Part shown: positions 47,576 to 58,961 of the stretch, piece after piece
Position numbering within the stretch: position 1 is the first letter of the stretch
Layout of the letters: each line of letters opens with the position of its first letter
Source: Punica granatum
Lineage: Eukaryota > Streptophyta > Magnoliopsida > Myrtales > Lythraceae
Length of the DNA: 64,000 bases
Reading direction: 5' to 3'
NCBI RefSeq assembly: GCF_007655135.1
Contig: NC_045129.1
Span: forward strand, 25,580,274-25,644,273
Made by a program: the position numbers and the translations under genes
The notes under the pieces: model-generated
What the model was told of the DNA's origin: nothing
Seen by the model: only the letters and a program-made list of their open reading frames with translations
The model's database searches: none

Positions 47576-47938
47576 AATTTAAAATTGTTGTTTTTTTCTC
47601 ATGATGTCCAGGGTATTTACTATTTTATAGAAAAATGAGTTGAATGTCTGAGATTTTAATCCTAATCACCTCACTGTGATATTTTGCCATAAAGTGGCAA
47701 CCAAATATAGCTCGTCTATCCACCGAAATAATATAGCTCTAGTCTCTAGATTTTCTAAATTGTCGATGAGTGATATATCTGCCATTGAAAATTTTAGGAT
47801 GATTGAAAATGAAAAATGATCAATGTACTTATCCCCTCAAAAAAAAAAAGTCACGGTAGTTAGCACCCAGATTACTGTAGGATATTCATGAGCAATCTGT
47901 CCATGTTTTACATGTTCGAAAAAAAATTGATCAGCGAT

Positions 47939-47963
47939 CTTATATATATATATATATATATAT
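47939..47963. repeat. (TA)n microsatellite
   Basis: About a dozen TA units in intergenic DNA left of the copia element. Confidence 0.9.
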
Positions 47964-48040
47964 TAATTTCCCCCACAGATATTTCAATTTTTGTGCAAAC
48001 AATTTATCTAATTTTTCTGTTTGAGGTGAAACAATTAAAT

Positions 48041-48487
48041 AGAGAACTATTTGCCCTCACACAAAATTGCTAGAGGGTTAAGGCAAAGGTCCTCCCGGGA
48101 TACAACGAAACCTTATGAATTCGTTCAACTAGCAAATCGAGGAATTCCCTAACTCTCACTCTGATTTCTGGAATTTTCTTAATCTCATTTGAGCACTATA
48201 TTGTCTCTATTTATATGCACTCAATGGACACTATCGAAGAGTCAGAACCCTTCGTATTGGACGTAACTCTTAGATGGAACATCACCCATGGATAAACAAT
48301 TAATGATATTACATGAACACTTAGTTAATGTAGACACTTCTATATACATTACTTGTCTTGCACTCAAATGTATCAATTGAATGAATGAACGTTCACTTCG
48401 TAACCCGAATTCGTCTAAGTACTCATAAATCACACTAAGTGACCCATTAATAAAATCCAATGAATTTGCAATCTATAATTTCCAACA
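48041..48487 (-). repeat. copia 3' LTR
   Basis: Matches 53062-53509 almost base for base from 'agagaactatttgccc' to 'atttccaaca'. Confidence 0.88.
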
Positions 48488-48498
48488 ATCCCCCACTA
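48488..48498 (-). other. copia polypurine tract
   Basis: The minus strand reads 'agtgggggat' directly before the 3' LTR start TGTTGG. Confidence 0.75.
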
Positions 48499-48982
48499 GA
48501 TTGCTAATTCCAGAACACAAGTACACAACGATCATGCATAAAGAAGTGGTGTTCGCAGATTGAACCCTTCCTTAGTGTAAACTTTCAAAGTATCAACAAA
48601 GTGATTGGTGACTAGTCGCTTGAACCATTACTCTTAAAGTCAATACCGGAAAATTCGCACACATAATCGTAAAGTATTCGAGTAAGAGTTTATTTGCTTT
48701 AGCACCGTTATGGCCATGTGCTCATCCTGTTTCATGAACATGTATGAGAGAAAAAACCATAAAGAAAACTCTCGTTGAAGCGGCACCACTTCATGTCCAT
48801 ATAGGTGGATTTCATGACAACTAATGTCCATCCATTAAGAGTAAAACTCATCCTCCTAAAACTCAAGCACTAAATCCTAATTCTTAGTATACGGTGTCAT
48901 TCAATAACTTGTTATTACCCTTTGAACCAAAAAACTAACTTTTGGGTAGAATGAGGTAGGGTTCCCATTATCAATGACGTGA

Positions 48983-51900
48983 TTAAAATGGTTTTAAACC
49001 CATTTTAGCGGTGGTACTCTTAACCAAATCCCTTGACAAACCTTTCGTCAATGGGTCCGCTAAATTGTCAATTGACCTAACATAGGTAACAGTTATCACA
49101 CCGTCCCTAATCAATTGTCTCACATACTCATGTCTCAAACTTATATGTCTAGATTTTCCATTATACACCTTATTGTACGCTCGAGACATGGTGGATTCAC
49201 TATCACAATATACGGAAATGGCGAACCTACGTTGTGGCCACAACTTTATATCTAGTAAGAGATCTCTTAGCCATTCCGCTTCCTTGCCGGTAGTCGCCAA
49301 GGCTATAAATTCAGCCTCCATGGTTGAATGTGAGATACAAGTTTGTTTCTTGGAGACCCAACTAATGGCTCCACCTCCAATCGTAAAAATCCATTCCGAT
49401 GTTTACTTATTATCACTTAGACTCGTAATCCAACTTGCATCTGAGTAACCTTCTAGTACCGCGGGATAATCACTATAGAATAATCCCAAATTTTTGGTCT
49501 TCCTAAGATAACCAAGAATCCTACAAATTCCTTTCAAATGATCGATATTAGGACAACTTGTAAATCTCGCCAATTTGCACACAGCAAATGCGATATCGGG
49601 TCTGGTGCAATGCATTACATACATTAGACTTTCAATTGCGCCAGCGTACTCTAATTGCGCTATAGCCCTACCATTATTCTCACTTAACATGAAGTTCAGA
49701 TCGAATGGAGTGTTTGAATCCTTGATATTCAAGTGTTTGAACTTCTCCAATACTTTCTCGATGTAGTGAAATTGGTTTAGTGCAAAGATTCTTTCATGCT
49801 TTTGCACCTTTATACCTAGGATTGTATCTACCTCGTTGAGATCTTTCATCTTAAAATTCGAGGCTAGATACTCTTTGGTCGCACGAACACCTTCCAAATT
49901 CGTCCCAAAGATCAACAAATCGTCTACATAGAGACAAATAATTACACCGTACCTATCGGTGAATTTAGTGTAAATACACTTATCCGCACAATTATGCGAA
50001 AAACTATATAACAAAATAACCGAGTCAAATTTCTCATGCCACTGTTTAGGTGCTTGTTTCAAGCCATATAATGACTTGATCAATTTACACACCTTATGTT
50101 CATTCCCGGGAAGCACAAAGCCTTCCGGGTGCTCCATGTAGACTTCCTCTTCGAGATCACCATTCAAAAAGGCTGTCTTAACATCCATTTGATGCACATG
50201 TAACTTATGGAAAGATGAAAGTGCCATAAGGACTCGAATGGAAGTCATCCTAGCCACCGGTGCATAAGTGTCAAAATAATCTAGGCATTTATTTTGCCTA
50301 AATCCTTTTGCCATCAATCTAACCTTAAAAGTCGGAGAACCCCCGGTTGAGTTATTCTTCCTTTAAAACACCCATTTACACCCGATAGGCTTCGATCCTT
50401 GAGGAAGATCAACTAGGACCCAAGTATTGTTGAACAATATTGAATTCATTTAATCATTGATCGTCTCTTTCCAAAATGCCGCATCCCTAGAAGCCATGAC
50501 TTCACCATAGGTTTGTGGATCACCTTTCACATTAAGCATTATGGGAATCTTCCTAATTACGGATTCTCTATCTCCCTCAACGAGATACGCTAGAGATTGC
50601 GAGGAAATGAAATCGGGACCAAAGTCCTTTTCTTTTCTCACACTTTGACTTTTCCTCGGCTCCGTATCCTTATTGTCACAAAGACGTCTCTTGTTTTGAT
50701 CACTTGAGATCATTGGTTCATATTCTTGTTTCGAATCCACTGAATCGTCGGAAAACTTGCTTTCAATGAATACAACATCTCTTGTTTTAATTATCGTATT
50801 TGATACCACGTCAAGAACACGATAAGCCTTAGAATGTTGGGCATATCCAACGAATACACTTTTAACGGCTCTTAGTCCTAATTATGTTTTCTGTTGGTCG
50901 GGAACTCTATAGTAAGCCAAACACCCCCACACTTTGAAATAATCTGAGTTTGGCTTCCGACCATTCCATAACTCATATGGAGGTACCTTGAATTTTCTCG
51001 ATGGTATCCTATTAAGGATATGATACGCAGTCAATAATGCTTTATCCCATAGGTTATATGGAAGTTTAGCATTTAACAACATCGAGTTAACCATATCCAC
51101 TAAGGTACGGTTCTTTCTTTCCGCCAAACCATTTTGTTGCGGAGTATACGGCGTGGAACACTCATGTACCACATCTTGTTCCTCACAAAATACATCAAAT
51201 TTATTGGAAAAGTATTCACCACCTCTATCACTACGAAACACTTTGATTTTCTTGTTAAACAAATTCCCAACCTCATTTTGAAAACGTTTAAACATGCCAA
51301 AAGCCTCCTCTTTACTTCTAATGAGATACACATAAGTAAATCTTGAGAAGTCATTAATAAAAGTGATAAAATATCGTTTTCTACCTCTTGTTAGAATTCC
51401 ATTTAATTCACAAACATCCGAATGGATCAATTCTAACACTTGTGAATTTCTTTCACACTTTTTAAGAAACGGTTTCTTGGTAATTTTTGATTGAACGCAA
51501 ATTTCACATTTATCCACAAGTTTATCATCACTTAGATTGATGTAACCATTTTTTTGCATATATTGTAAAGTTTTAAAATTAAAATGTGCTAAACGCACAT
51601 GCCACAAATGATAAGATTCAACAATATAAGCAGAAGAATTAGCTTTATTCATATCAATGCTCAACTTGAACATGCCCTCGCTACAATATCCCTTTCCCAA
51701 ATACATATCACCCTTAAGCAAGACTAACTTATTGGATTCTAATATAACCTTGAACCCCTTGTTGCACAAAAGACTCGCGGACAGTAAATTCTTTCTTACA
51801 TCGAGAACATGCAACACATTGATTAAGGTCAATTTCTTCCCAGATGTAAAGTTGAGTTCCACCGTCCCTTGACCGAGCACCTTGACCGATTGATGGTTGC

Positions 51901-52954
51901 CCATAAGCACCTCATGGTTTGCCACTGGTTCATAACTCTTGAATTGTTGCCGGTCGTTACACACATGGACAGTAGCTCCGGAGTCGAGCCACCAATTATA
52001 TGACTTATCGGTCATGGCTATGTTGAGTTCGATAATCATACCAATCTCCAAGCTCTCGATTCCTCCCGTAACCATGGCCACTAAGTCCATGTCCTCAACC
52101 ATATTGGCTTTGGAAGTTGTGACATCTTTCTCCTTTTTGAGAAGTTTACAATCCTTAATGTAGTGCCCTTTCTTATTGCAATGATAGCAATTGCGAGACT
52201 TTCTCTTCTTGTCTTGCGTGTCCTTGGTCGCGGACGTAGCCTTTCGCTTGCCTTTCCGAGAGTTCTTGCACTCACTCACATGGTTCACTTTAGAACCTTA
52301 AGGAAGATACACCGCATCGCGCTTCCGAGTTTCCTCTTCAATATGCAAATGCCTAAGTATTTTCTCCAGAGTGAAGTCCTCTACCATATGCAGGAGTTTC
52401 TTCCGGTAATCGTTCCAAGACGAGGGTAACTTTGAGATGATAACCCAGACTTGTAGCGATTCCGCAATAATAACTTTCAGGTCACGAAGTCTGCTTACAA
52501 GGATTTGTAGTTCATGGACTTGATCCATGATAGGGACACTATCAAGCATTTTGAATTCGAAATACTCCATCATTAAAAATTTATCGGTACCTTGTTGCTC
52601 GGTGTTGTATTTCTCCTCAAGAGCTTTCTATATCTCCATCGAGGACTGCATCGACATGTAAAGATCGTACAGTCGATCGGACAAAGTGTTGAGGATGTGT
52701 CAACGACATGTGAATTTGTCTTCCTCGTGCTTCTTCTTGAGTTCGGCCACCTTTGCGATTTCCTCGGGGGTTGCATCAGGGGTGGGATCCTTCAAGGGTT
52801 GCAGGTTCGAGTCCAGAACGTACGCCACATTTAAGACGGTAAGGAGGAACAATATCTTGTCCTTCCAACGGTTGAAGTTTGTGCCGTCAAATCAATCGAG
52901 TTTCACGAACTCTTGGTTCATCACTTTGAACGTGGTGGTAGCCTCCGTCGCCAT
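48983..52954 (-). pseudogene. copia gag-pol polyprotein with eight premature stops
   Basis: One reading frame of 1,324 codons holds every domain in order: gag ('NQEFVKLD' start, 'YFEFKMLD', 'HELQILVSRLRDLK'), zinc knuckle CYHCNKKGHYIKDC (about 52190-52149), protease 'WWLDSGATVHVC', gag-pre-integrase 'HLWHVRLAHFN', integrase with 'HSDVCELNG', 'FRSDRGGEYFSNKF' and 'PQQNGLAERKNRT' (D, D, E all present), reverse transcriptase with 'MDVKTAFLNGDLEEEVYM' and catalytic YVDD ('CLYVDDLLIFG', near 49930), and RNase H ending '[12 protein letters not shown]'. Premature stops (lowest coordinate of each codon): 52892, 52700, 52628, 52298, 50882, 50450, 50363, 49403. No frameshift separates them. The element cannot make a full polyprotein. 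Confidence 0.9.
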
Positions 52955-53061
52955 CTCAAAATAGTTCTCTTTGATTGTTGCGGATATGGGTGGAGACGAT
53001 TGATCTAGAGGCGATGTGGGGTTAACACGATAGGATTCGAGGCGCGAATGACGCTTTCCAA

Positions 53062-53509
53062 AGAGAACTATTTGCCCCCACACCAAGTTGCCAGAGGGTT
53101 AAGGCAAAGGTCCTCCCGGGATACAACGAAGCCTTATGAATTCCTTCAACTAGCAAAATCGAGGAATTCCCTAACTCTCATTCTGATTTCTGGAATTTTC
53201 TTAATCTCATTTGAGCACTATAGCGTCTCTATTTATATGCACTCAATGGACACTATCGAAGAGTCAGAACCCTTCGTATTGGACGTAACTCTTAGATGGA
53301 ACATCACCCATGGATAAGCAATTAATGATCTTACATGAACACTTAGTTAATGTAGACACTTCCATATACATTACTTGTCTTACACTCAAATGTATCCATT
53401 AAATGAATGAACCTTCACTTCGCAACCCGAATTCGTCCAAGTACTCATGTATCACACTAAGTGACCTATTAATAAAATTCAATGAATTTGCAATCTATAA
53501 TTTCCAACA
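53062..53509 (-). repeat. copia 5' LTR
   Basis: Upstream LTR of the minus-strand element. Its outer end (53509) lies directly against TRIM sequence. Confidence 0.88.
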
Positions 53510-53876
53510 TCTTGTCCTATATTGATTGTATAGACAATTGATATGGGGTTTATAGACTAAATGGGCTCTCCCGCCTAATAGACTAGTCTTTTGGATCGGA
53601 GTCTCTCATTTAATCTATAACAATTGGTATTAGAGCTGAACCTCGGAATGGTGGCCCAGGTGTGCTGTAGTTAACGTAGCCGTGACCAACATTTCTGTGG
53701 CCAACAAGGACGTTGGTCCGTATGAGGGGCGATTGTTATGGGCTGAACTAATTGAAGGTATGAGACTTGTCCCATATTGATTGTATATGCAATTGATGTG
53801 GGGTTTAAGATTAAATGGGCTCTTCGACCTAATACACCAGTCTTTTGGGTCGGGCTGTTGACTTTAGTCTTTTGCA
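53510..53876 (+). mobile_element. TRIM element 1 (5' LTR truncated)
   Basis: Partial left LTR (53510-53632, from 'cttgtcctatattg'), PBS 'TGGTATTAGAGC' at 53635 (initiator-Met-tRNA type), about 90 bp internal, purine-rich 'gaggggcga', then a right LTR 53734-53876 starting 'TGTTATGGGCTGAAC'. No coding capacity. The missing start of the left LTR is where the copia element sits, but the rest is not found on the copia's other side. Confidence 0.65.
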
Positions 53877-54770
53877 GAGGCTGGCATTCTGGTCTCTCCC
53901 CAAGTGCGACAATAGGATTCTGATAACCGTATACTAATTGCCTTCATTATACTTGAGTTAATATGAGCAGCTATATTACAAGTATATACTCCGGGTGTTG
54001 TGCACCTTATCATGGAATATTTGTATTAGCTTATCAATCTTGGGAAGGGCTAGGCTTGGGTAGCCTCGATACACGGTTCCCTAGGTACCCGTACGGGTAT
54101 CAAACTCTGTGCCTGTGACATCTTTTTAATGAATACCGTGAAACATATATATGAGATAATAGAGTTATCCAATTTTGGGATATAAGAAAGGTTTATGAGC
54201 CTAGTAAATATAGAATAAGGGGAAATAAAGAGAGATGGATTTGTTGCAATACTATTTGTCATCGACCTGGAATTAAGAGATTTTTTGGTTCAATTCTCAT
54301 AAGTAAAATTTTTCATTCCCTTTCCTTTCCGATTTTTCTGTTCTTGACCTTTCTTCGTAACCGAAGAAAGAGTGTATAAATCCCTGTCGGTTGAAACCAG
54401 ACGTTCAAATCTAGTATGTGGGCTAATATATTTGAATTCCACTTTTCTGTTTACTTATTCCTCCCAGTTATGCAGCAAGACGAAATACAATATGTATATA
54501 TACACAATCAACTGCTATTCCTCCATTGAACATAAAATCAGAATCCATATTAAAGAAAAATATCACCCCCAACAAACAACGATGTATGTATAAATGTAGG
54601 AAATGCACTGATAATCTTTAGGTTAGTCCCGTCGGACGAATCGAGTCTAGAAAGCGTACAGATTTTCACCAAATAAGACATACTTCGCGCCTCATGAAAA
54701 AGAGAGGCAACGAGTGAGACACTAAGAAGATAATAATCAGAAAGTGAACGAGTAGTTTCACTGAAGCTGG
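53877..54770. other. Intergenic DNA and CML 3' flank
   Basis: No gene seen. The region just below 54771 should contain the CML 3' UTR. Confidence 0.5.
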
Positions 54771-56152
54771 TCAATTAGTCGGGGATAGTGCTTCAGCGGC
54801 GCCAATGAACGAGCGAGAGCCCACCATCATCATGACCTTAAACTCGTCAAAGCTGATCATGCCATCACCATCACTGTCGACGCCGCTGATCATCTTGCGG
54901 CATTCCCCAATGGAGCACTCCTCGCCGAGGCTCTGCAGAACCTCCTGTAGCTCCTCCGCTGTTATCGAGCCGTTCCCATCGATATCATAGACTGAGAAGG
55001 CCTCCCTCAAGTTCTCCATAATCTCGTCTGAGTCCACCCCTTTGGTGTTCAGCTCCACAAATTCATTGAAGTCAATGTGTCCATCCCCGTCCGCATCCAC
55101 TTCCCGGATCATCTTCTCGAGCTCCTCCTCAGTCTCCGAGTGCCCTAGAGAGCTCAAGATCGCCCCTAGTTCCGAAGCTGAGATCTTACCTAATGGTATT
55201 TAAATGAGAAGGTTTTAGTATATACTAGACAACTGACATTATATCATGGTGACTCTTAGAATTCTGGTTCAATTTTAATCTCCCTCCCGTGTACTTCCGA
55301 TCTTAGCATTCCATGAATGTCCCACATATTGCTCAATTGAATTCCTCGCATGAAAGACTTTTCAATTGCTCATGAAATGCAGCAAGAACAGCCAAAGAAA
55401 AACAAAAAAGCGAAAATGAGAAGAAAATTAAGATAGAGAGACAACCGAACTATTGGATATCTAGGGTTAGCTAGTTCCAAGTTTAGCTTAATGCCGGAAA
55501 TCTGTATATAACGCGTATTGATGAGATTATGAATGAATTAGCATGTCTAGACCTCAATAACGCCACTCTGAAGCGGGCTTATGCACCGTTTAATCTAGAT
55601 TTATGCTTGCAACCCAGTCCCAGGATTGGCCACTAATATGCAATGGCTTCCTACATCAATATAGGACAAGTAATGACAATATTAGGGCTGGGTTGAGCTG
55701 CACTTTCCTTCTTTGTTCCAATTCCATGATCATATAAACTAGGGTTTTTCTATGGTCCCAAGACGGGTCTGGTACCCATTTTAGGATCTGGAACGTAGCA
55801 TTTTCCTAGATATATATTGCTACAGGAAATTTTGATGGTGAGACCAATGGCCGATCTAGATTTGGTGTATATCAAACAATTTGAGTAATCACCACCATAA
55901 ACTCAGGGTAGAGGACTAAAATTGAATCTAAATTCTATATTAACGAAGTGCTTAGAAAGATATTAGGGTTGCTCTTATGACATTACCATCTCCATTGGCG
56001 TCGAATCTCTTGAAGACTTGCTCAAGCTCTTCGATTTGGTACGCTTTGCTGATCGAGGAAGACCTTGATCCAAAGGGTGTTGCCAATCTTGAAGCCGCTG
56101 CGCTTGATGTTGAGGTGGGTTTCTTCTTCTTGAAAAAGGATTCGAAGCCCAT
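54771..56152 (-). CDS. CML25: Calmodulin-like protein, CML25-like (4 EF-hands)
   Basis: Calcium sensor. Two exons, 56152-55987 and 55189-54771, joined by a 797-bp GT-AG intron, give 194 aa. Four EF-hand loops are complete: DANGDGKISASE (split by the intron after DANGDG), DADGDGHIDFNE, DIDGNGSITAEE and DSDGDGMISFDE. Each has acidic position 1 and Glu at 12, so all four should bind calcium. The phrases 'FVELNTKG' and 'LGEECSIGECRKMI' are characteristic of the CML25/26 group as I remember it. The N-terminus is Lys/Ser-rich ('MGFESFFKKKK'). The start is the first ATG of the only frame that leads into EF-hand 1. The gene is head-to-head with the LSMT-like gene, 2.8 kb apart, and the space is filled by a Helitron and a hAT MITE. 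The symbol is by family resemblance only. Confidence 0.9.
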
Positions 56153-56807
56153 GTTCTGAATTTGAATATCAGCCCAATGGTCAGGTTGAGACGAGATGAA
56201 ATCAGAACTCGCGAAATCGAACCAAGACCAGTGATGAAAATCTGGGATCGATCAAGAATGAACAGCCAATTTGGCTTAGATATTAAGAAGATAATTGAGG
56301 GGTTAATCTCTGCAATTAATGTTTCAACATTTTTTTTCCCGTATAATTTATCGCTTTTCTGTTGAGTAACAGAATATGAGGAAGGTTACGAAGATTAAGA
56401 ATCCCATGTGGAGTGGAAGCTTTTCGTTAGGGTCCTCAAAAATACTATTTTTGGATCGTTGGATACTGTTGGTGGTTAATTACGCTAACAGATTAGAGAG
56501 GTGTTTTCCTTTATTCTTGAAAATTTCAATTGTACATTTAACGCAATCGCACTTCGGCCCCTATTTCACCCCAAGGAAAAAAGAAAAAAGAATTCAATTG
56601 TACCAACAGTGAATACCTCTGCATATTATGAGAAAGGGGCGTAATACAGTAGGGTATAATGCAATAGCACAGTCAATATCTCTACAGATTATAAGTCTTA
56701 GTTTCGATTCTCGTCAATGGGACTAAATTTATTGTTTTATTTAGATTTCATTTTCATTTTCTTATACTAGAATTATAGACATATTTTGTAACTGAAAAAA
56801 GAATATA
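56153..56807. other. CML upstream region
   Basis: Promoter and 5' UTR space of the minus-strand CML gene. No confident core element picked out. Confidence 0.4.
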
Positions 56808-58193
56808 TCTCTATCCTATTATAAAATTTGAAAACCTACTTTCCTCTCAAGTTCACGTTCCCAAAATATCCATGCTATCCATAACCTATCTATCATATAG
56901 TAAAAATCACTTGCAATAGAAGTACTTCAAGTAATTCAATTAATTTTTTTTTTAAAAAGTAAAGGTTATTTTTCAAAATTATAAAAACAATATAATATGA
57001 AAACAATAAAACATTATTTGAAAAGTAAAATATAATTTTAATCAGAACTAAGAAAATAAAACATCATCCCATTTTTTAGACATATATAGTCATCCGAGAA
57101 TCCAATTACAAAGAGCAACACATGATGATCGATAGATTATTAAATATAATTGTATAATTGTCTTAAAACAAATTGCTTTTTCAAAAGATTACAAACTTTT
57201 TAAATAATTTACGGAAATTTTGAAATTCCATGTGTTAATAATAAGTACATCTAGAAATTATTAAAAGTAATTTTATGTTTATGCGGGGATTAATAAAAGT
57301 ATCGCTAGGAAAATAATGGTTTTGAAAATATTTTATACTTATATATATTATATATATATATCGATATAAGATATACCGCCTTTTAATTAGAATCTTGGAG
57401 CAAAGTAATAAATATCAATAGAAATTAAAAAGAAATATCTTAAAGCAAAGTAAATAATTTTTGAAAAATTAAAATATTGGATTGTAACTAAATTCTTCGA
57501 TTGAACTTCTAAATAGTAGGTAGTGCACAATGAAAAGAGCATAACAAGTAAATTAAGTTTGATTAATCTTGAAATTAATTCTACGAGTATATCCTGTCAA
57601 TTCTTGCTGAAGAAGAATTTATTTCACGAGTCTAAACTACATATAAAATATGATTTACACAAATACATTAATTAAAATTTTAAATGATTAATATACTATC
57701 AATAACTTATAAGTTTTTCACTAATTAATCAAAGCTATTTTGAAGAAAAACTTTTACTTAAAGAAAATTGAGTAAAAATATTAGCAAATGAAAAAAAGAT
57801 AAAAATATTGCGAAAGAATTTATAAATAAAAATATAAATGGAGGTTTCAAAACAAAATGTATTAATGAAAATATTAAGTAATCGTGCAGTACATGAGATA
57901 AATTTATATTAATAATTTATATTAATTACCTTAATTTTGAATTTGAAATTATTTTATTCATTTGATTTTACTAATCTTATGAATAAAGTATTATTTTTAT
58001 GTAAATAAAGTATTTAATGCAACTAATTCTCAACACGATGTGTTTAATTTCTTTTATCCATCATCAGCTTGAAAATTATTAGAGACTTAAATATACAATC
58101 ATAAGTTAATTAATATTAATCCAATCAGATACTAGAATATATAAATTTCTGTTTTGAATAATAATGCATGCACCCCACGGGTGGAATAGCTAG
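56808..58193 (+). mobile_element. Candidate non-autonomous Helitron, 1,386 bp
   Basis: The 5' end 'TCTCTATCCTATTATAAAAT' begins right after an A (56807). The 3' end has a short hairpin CACCC-CAC-GGGTG (58171-58183), six bases, then CTAG (58190-58193) followed by T. TC start, 3' hairpin, CTRR end and insertion between A and T are the Helitron hallmarks. The interior is AT-rich with no Rep/helicase. Confidence 0.6.
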
Positions 58194-58275
58194 TTTATAA
58201 AATTGATTTAATTAAGTGCAGGGTCTTTAGGTCTTTTTGGCATCTAGAAATAACAGGATAAGAAGACATTCCTAC

Positions 58276-58823
58276 TAGGGGTGTGCATGGGTACCGGGTA
58301 TACCCGGAACCGGTTGGAACCTACCCTAACGGGTAGGGTCCGGGTAGCTTGTATTGAAAATAGGGTAGGTTCCGGGTATTAAAATTAGGAACCTGTGAAA
58401 ATCGGTTCTGGTTCCGGTTCCTGCCTACAAGGTACTCGGAACCGGTTATTTAAAAAAAAAAAGGAAAGAGTAAAGTTACTATCTCTTCTAATGAATCAGA
58501 ACATAGACACTTTGTCTTGTGAGATCGTATTATGGATGTTCAATTTTGTCGATGGATTGATGAGACATATTATTATTTCATTGCTGTGGATTAATCTAAA
58601 TTTTGTTGATATTCTATTTGGCGTAATTACTGATTATGTATATGATATTTTCGATTTTATTTAGCGAGAAAAAAAATTTACAGGTTCCAATAGGGTACCC
58701 GGAACCTGTGGTATAATACAGGTTCCAGATAGGTTTAAGTTCCAAAATCTTGGAACCTATCCCTTATAAGGTAAGATTCGGGTATTATAAAAAATATAGG
58801 GTACCCGAAACCGATCACCCCTA
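58276..58823 (+). mobile_element. hAT-type MITE with 8-bp target duplication
   Basis: Termini TAGGGGTG...CACCCCTA are perfect inverted repeats, flanked by the 8-bp duplication ATTCCTAC (58268-58275 and 58824-58831). The interior is rich in 'gggtacccggaacc'/'ggaacctaccc' subrepeats. Eight-bp duplications define the hAT superfamily. No transposase frame. Confidence 0.88.
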
Positions 58824-58961
58824 ATTCCTACCACTTTTCCCATTTCCATTGGTAAATCATACAAGAACACGTTTAGACTATGCCCGCAATCAGTCCAAAA
58901 GTTCCCAAAAGTCCAAAACCTCCTCAAACTGGAACTGAGAAGTTCTACCGAAGCTGTGGCC

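Larger units (their letters stand above)
48041..53509 (-). mobile_element. Ty1/copia retrotransposon, full length but dead
   Basis: Complete structure on the minus strand: 5' LTR (53062-53509), leader, one gag-pol frame (52954-48983), polypurine tract (48488-48498) and 3' LTR (48041-48487). The LTRs begin TGTTGGAAATTATAG in the element's orientation and differ at a few percent of sites, so the insertion is not recent. No clear target-site duplication was found, and the inner LTR ends are uncertain by up to about 20 bp. Confidence 0.88.

Noticed and set aside
54219..54320. tRNA-derived SINE suggested by a 'ggttcaattctc' B-box-like word
   Set aside because: No A box at the right distance, no tail and no target duplication; similar words at 56700 and 43010 are not enough.
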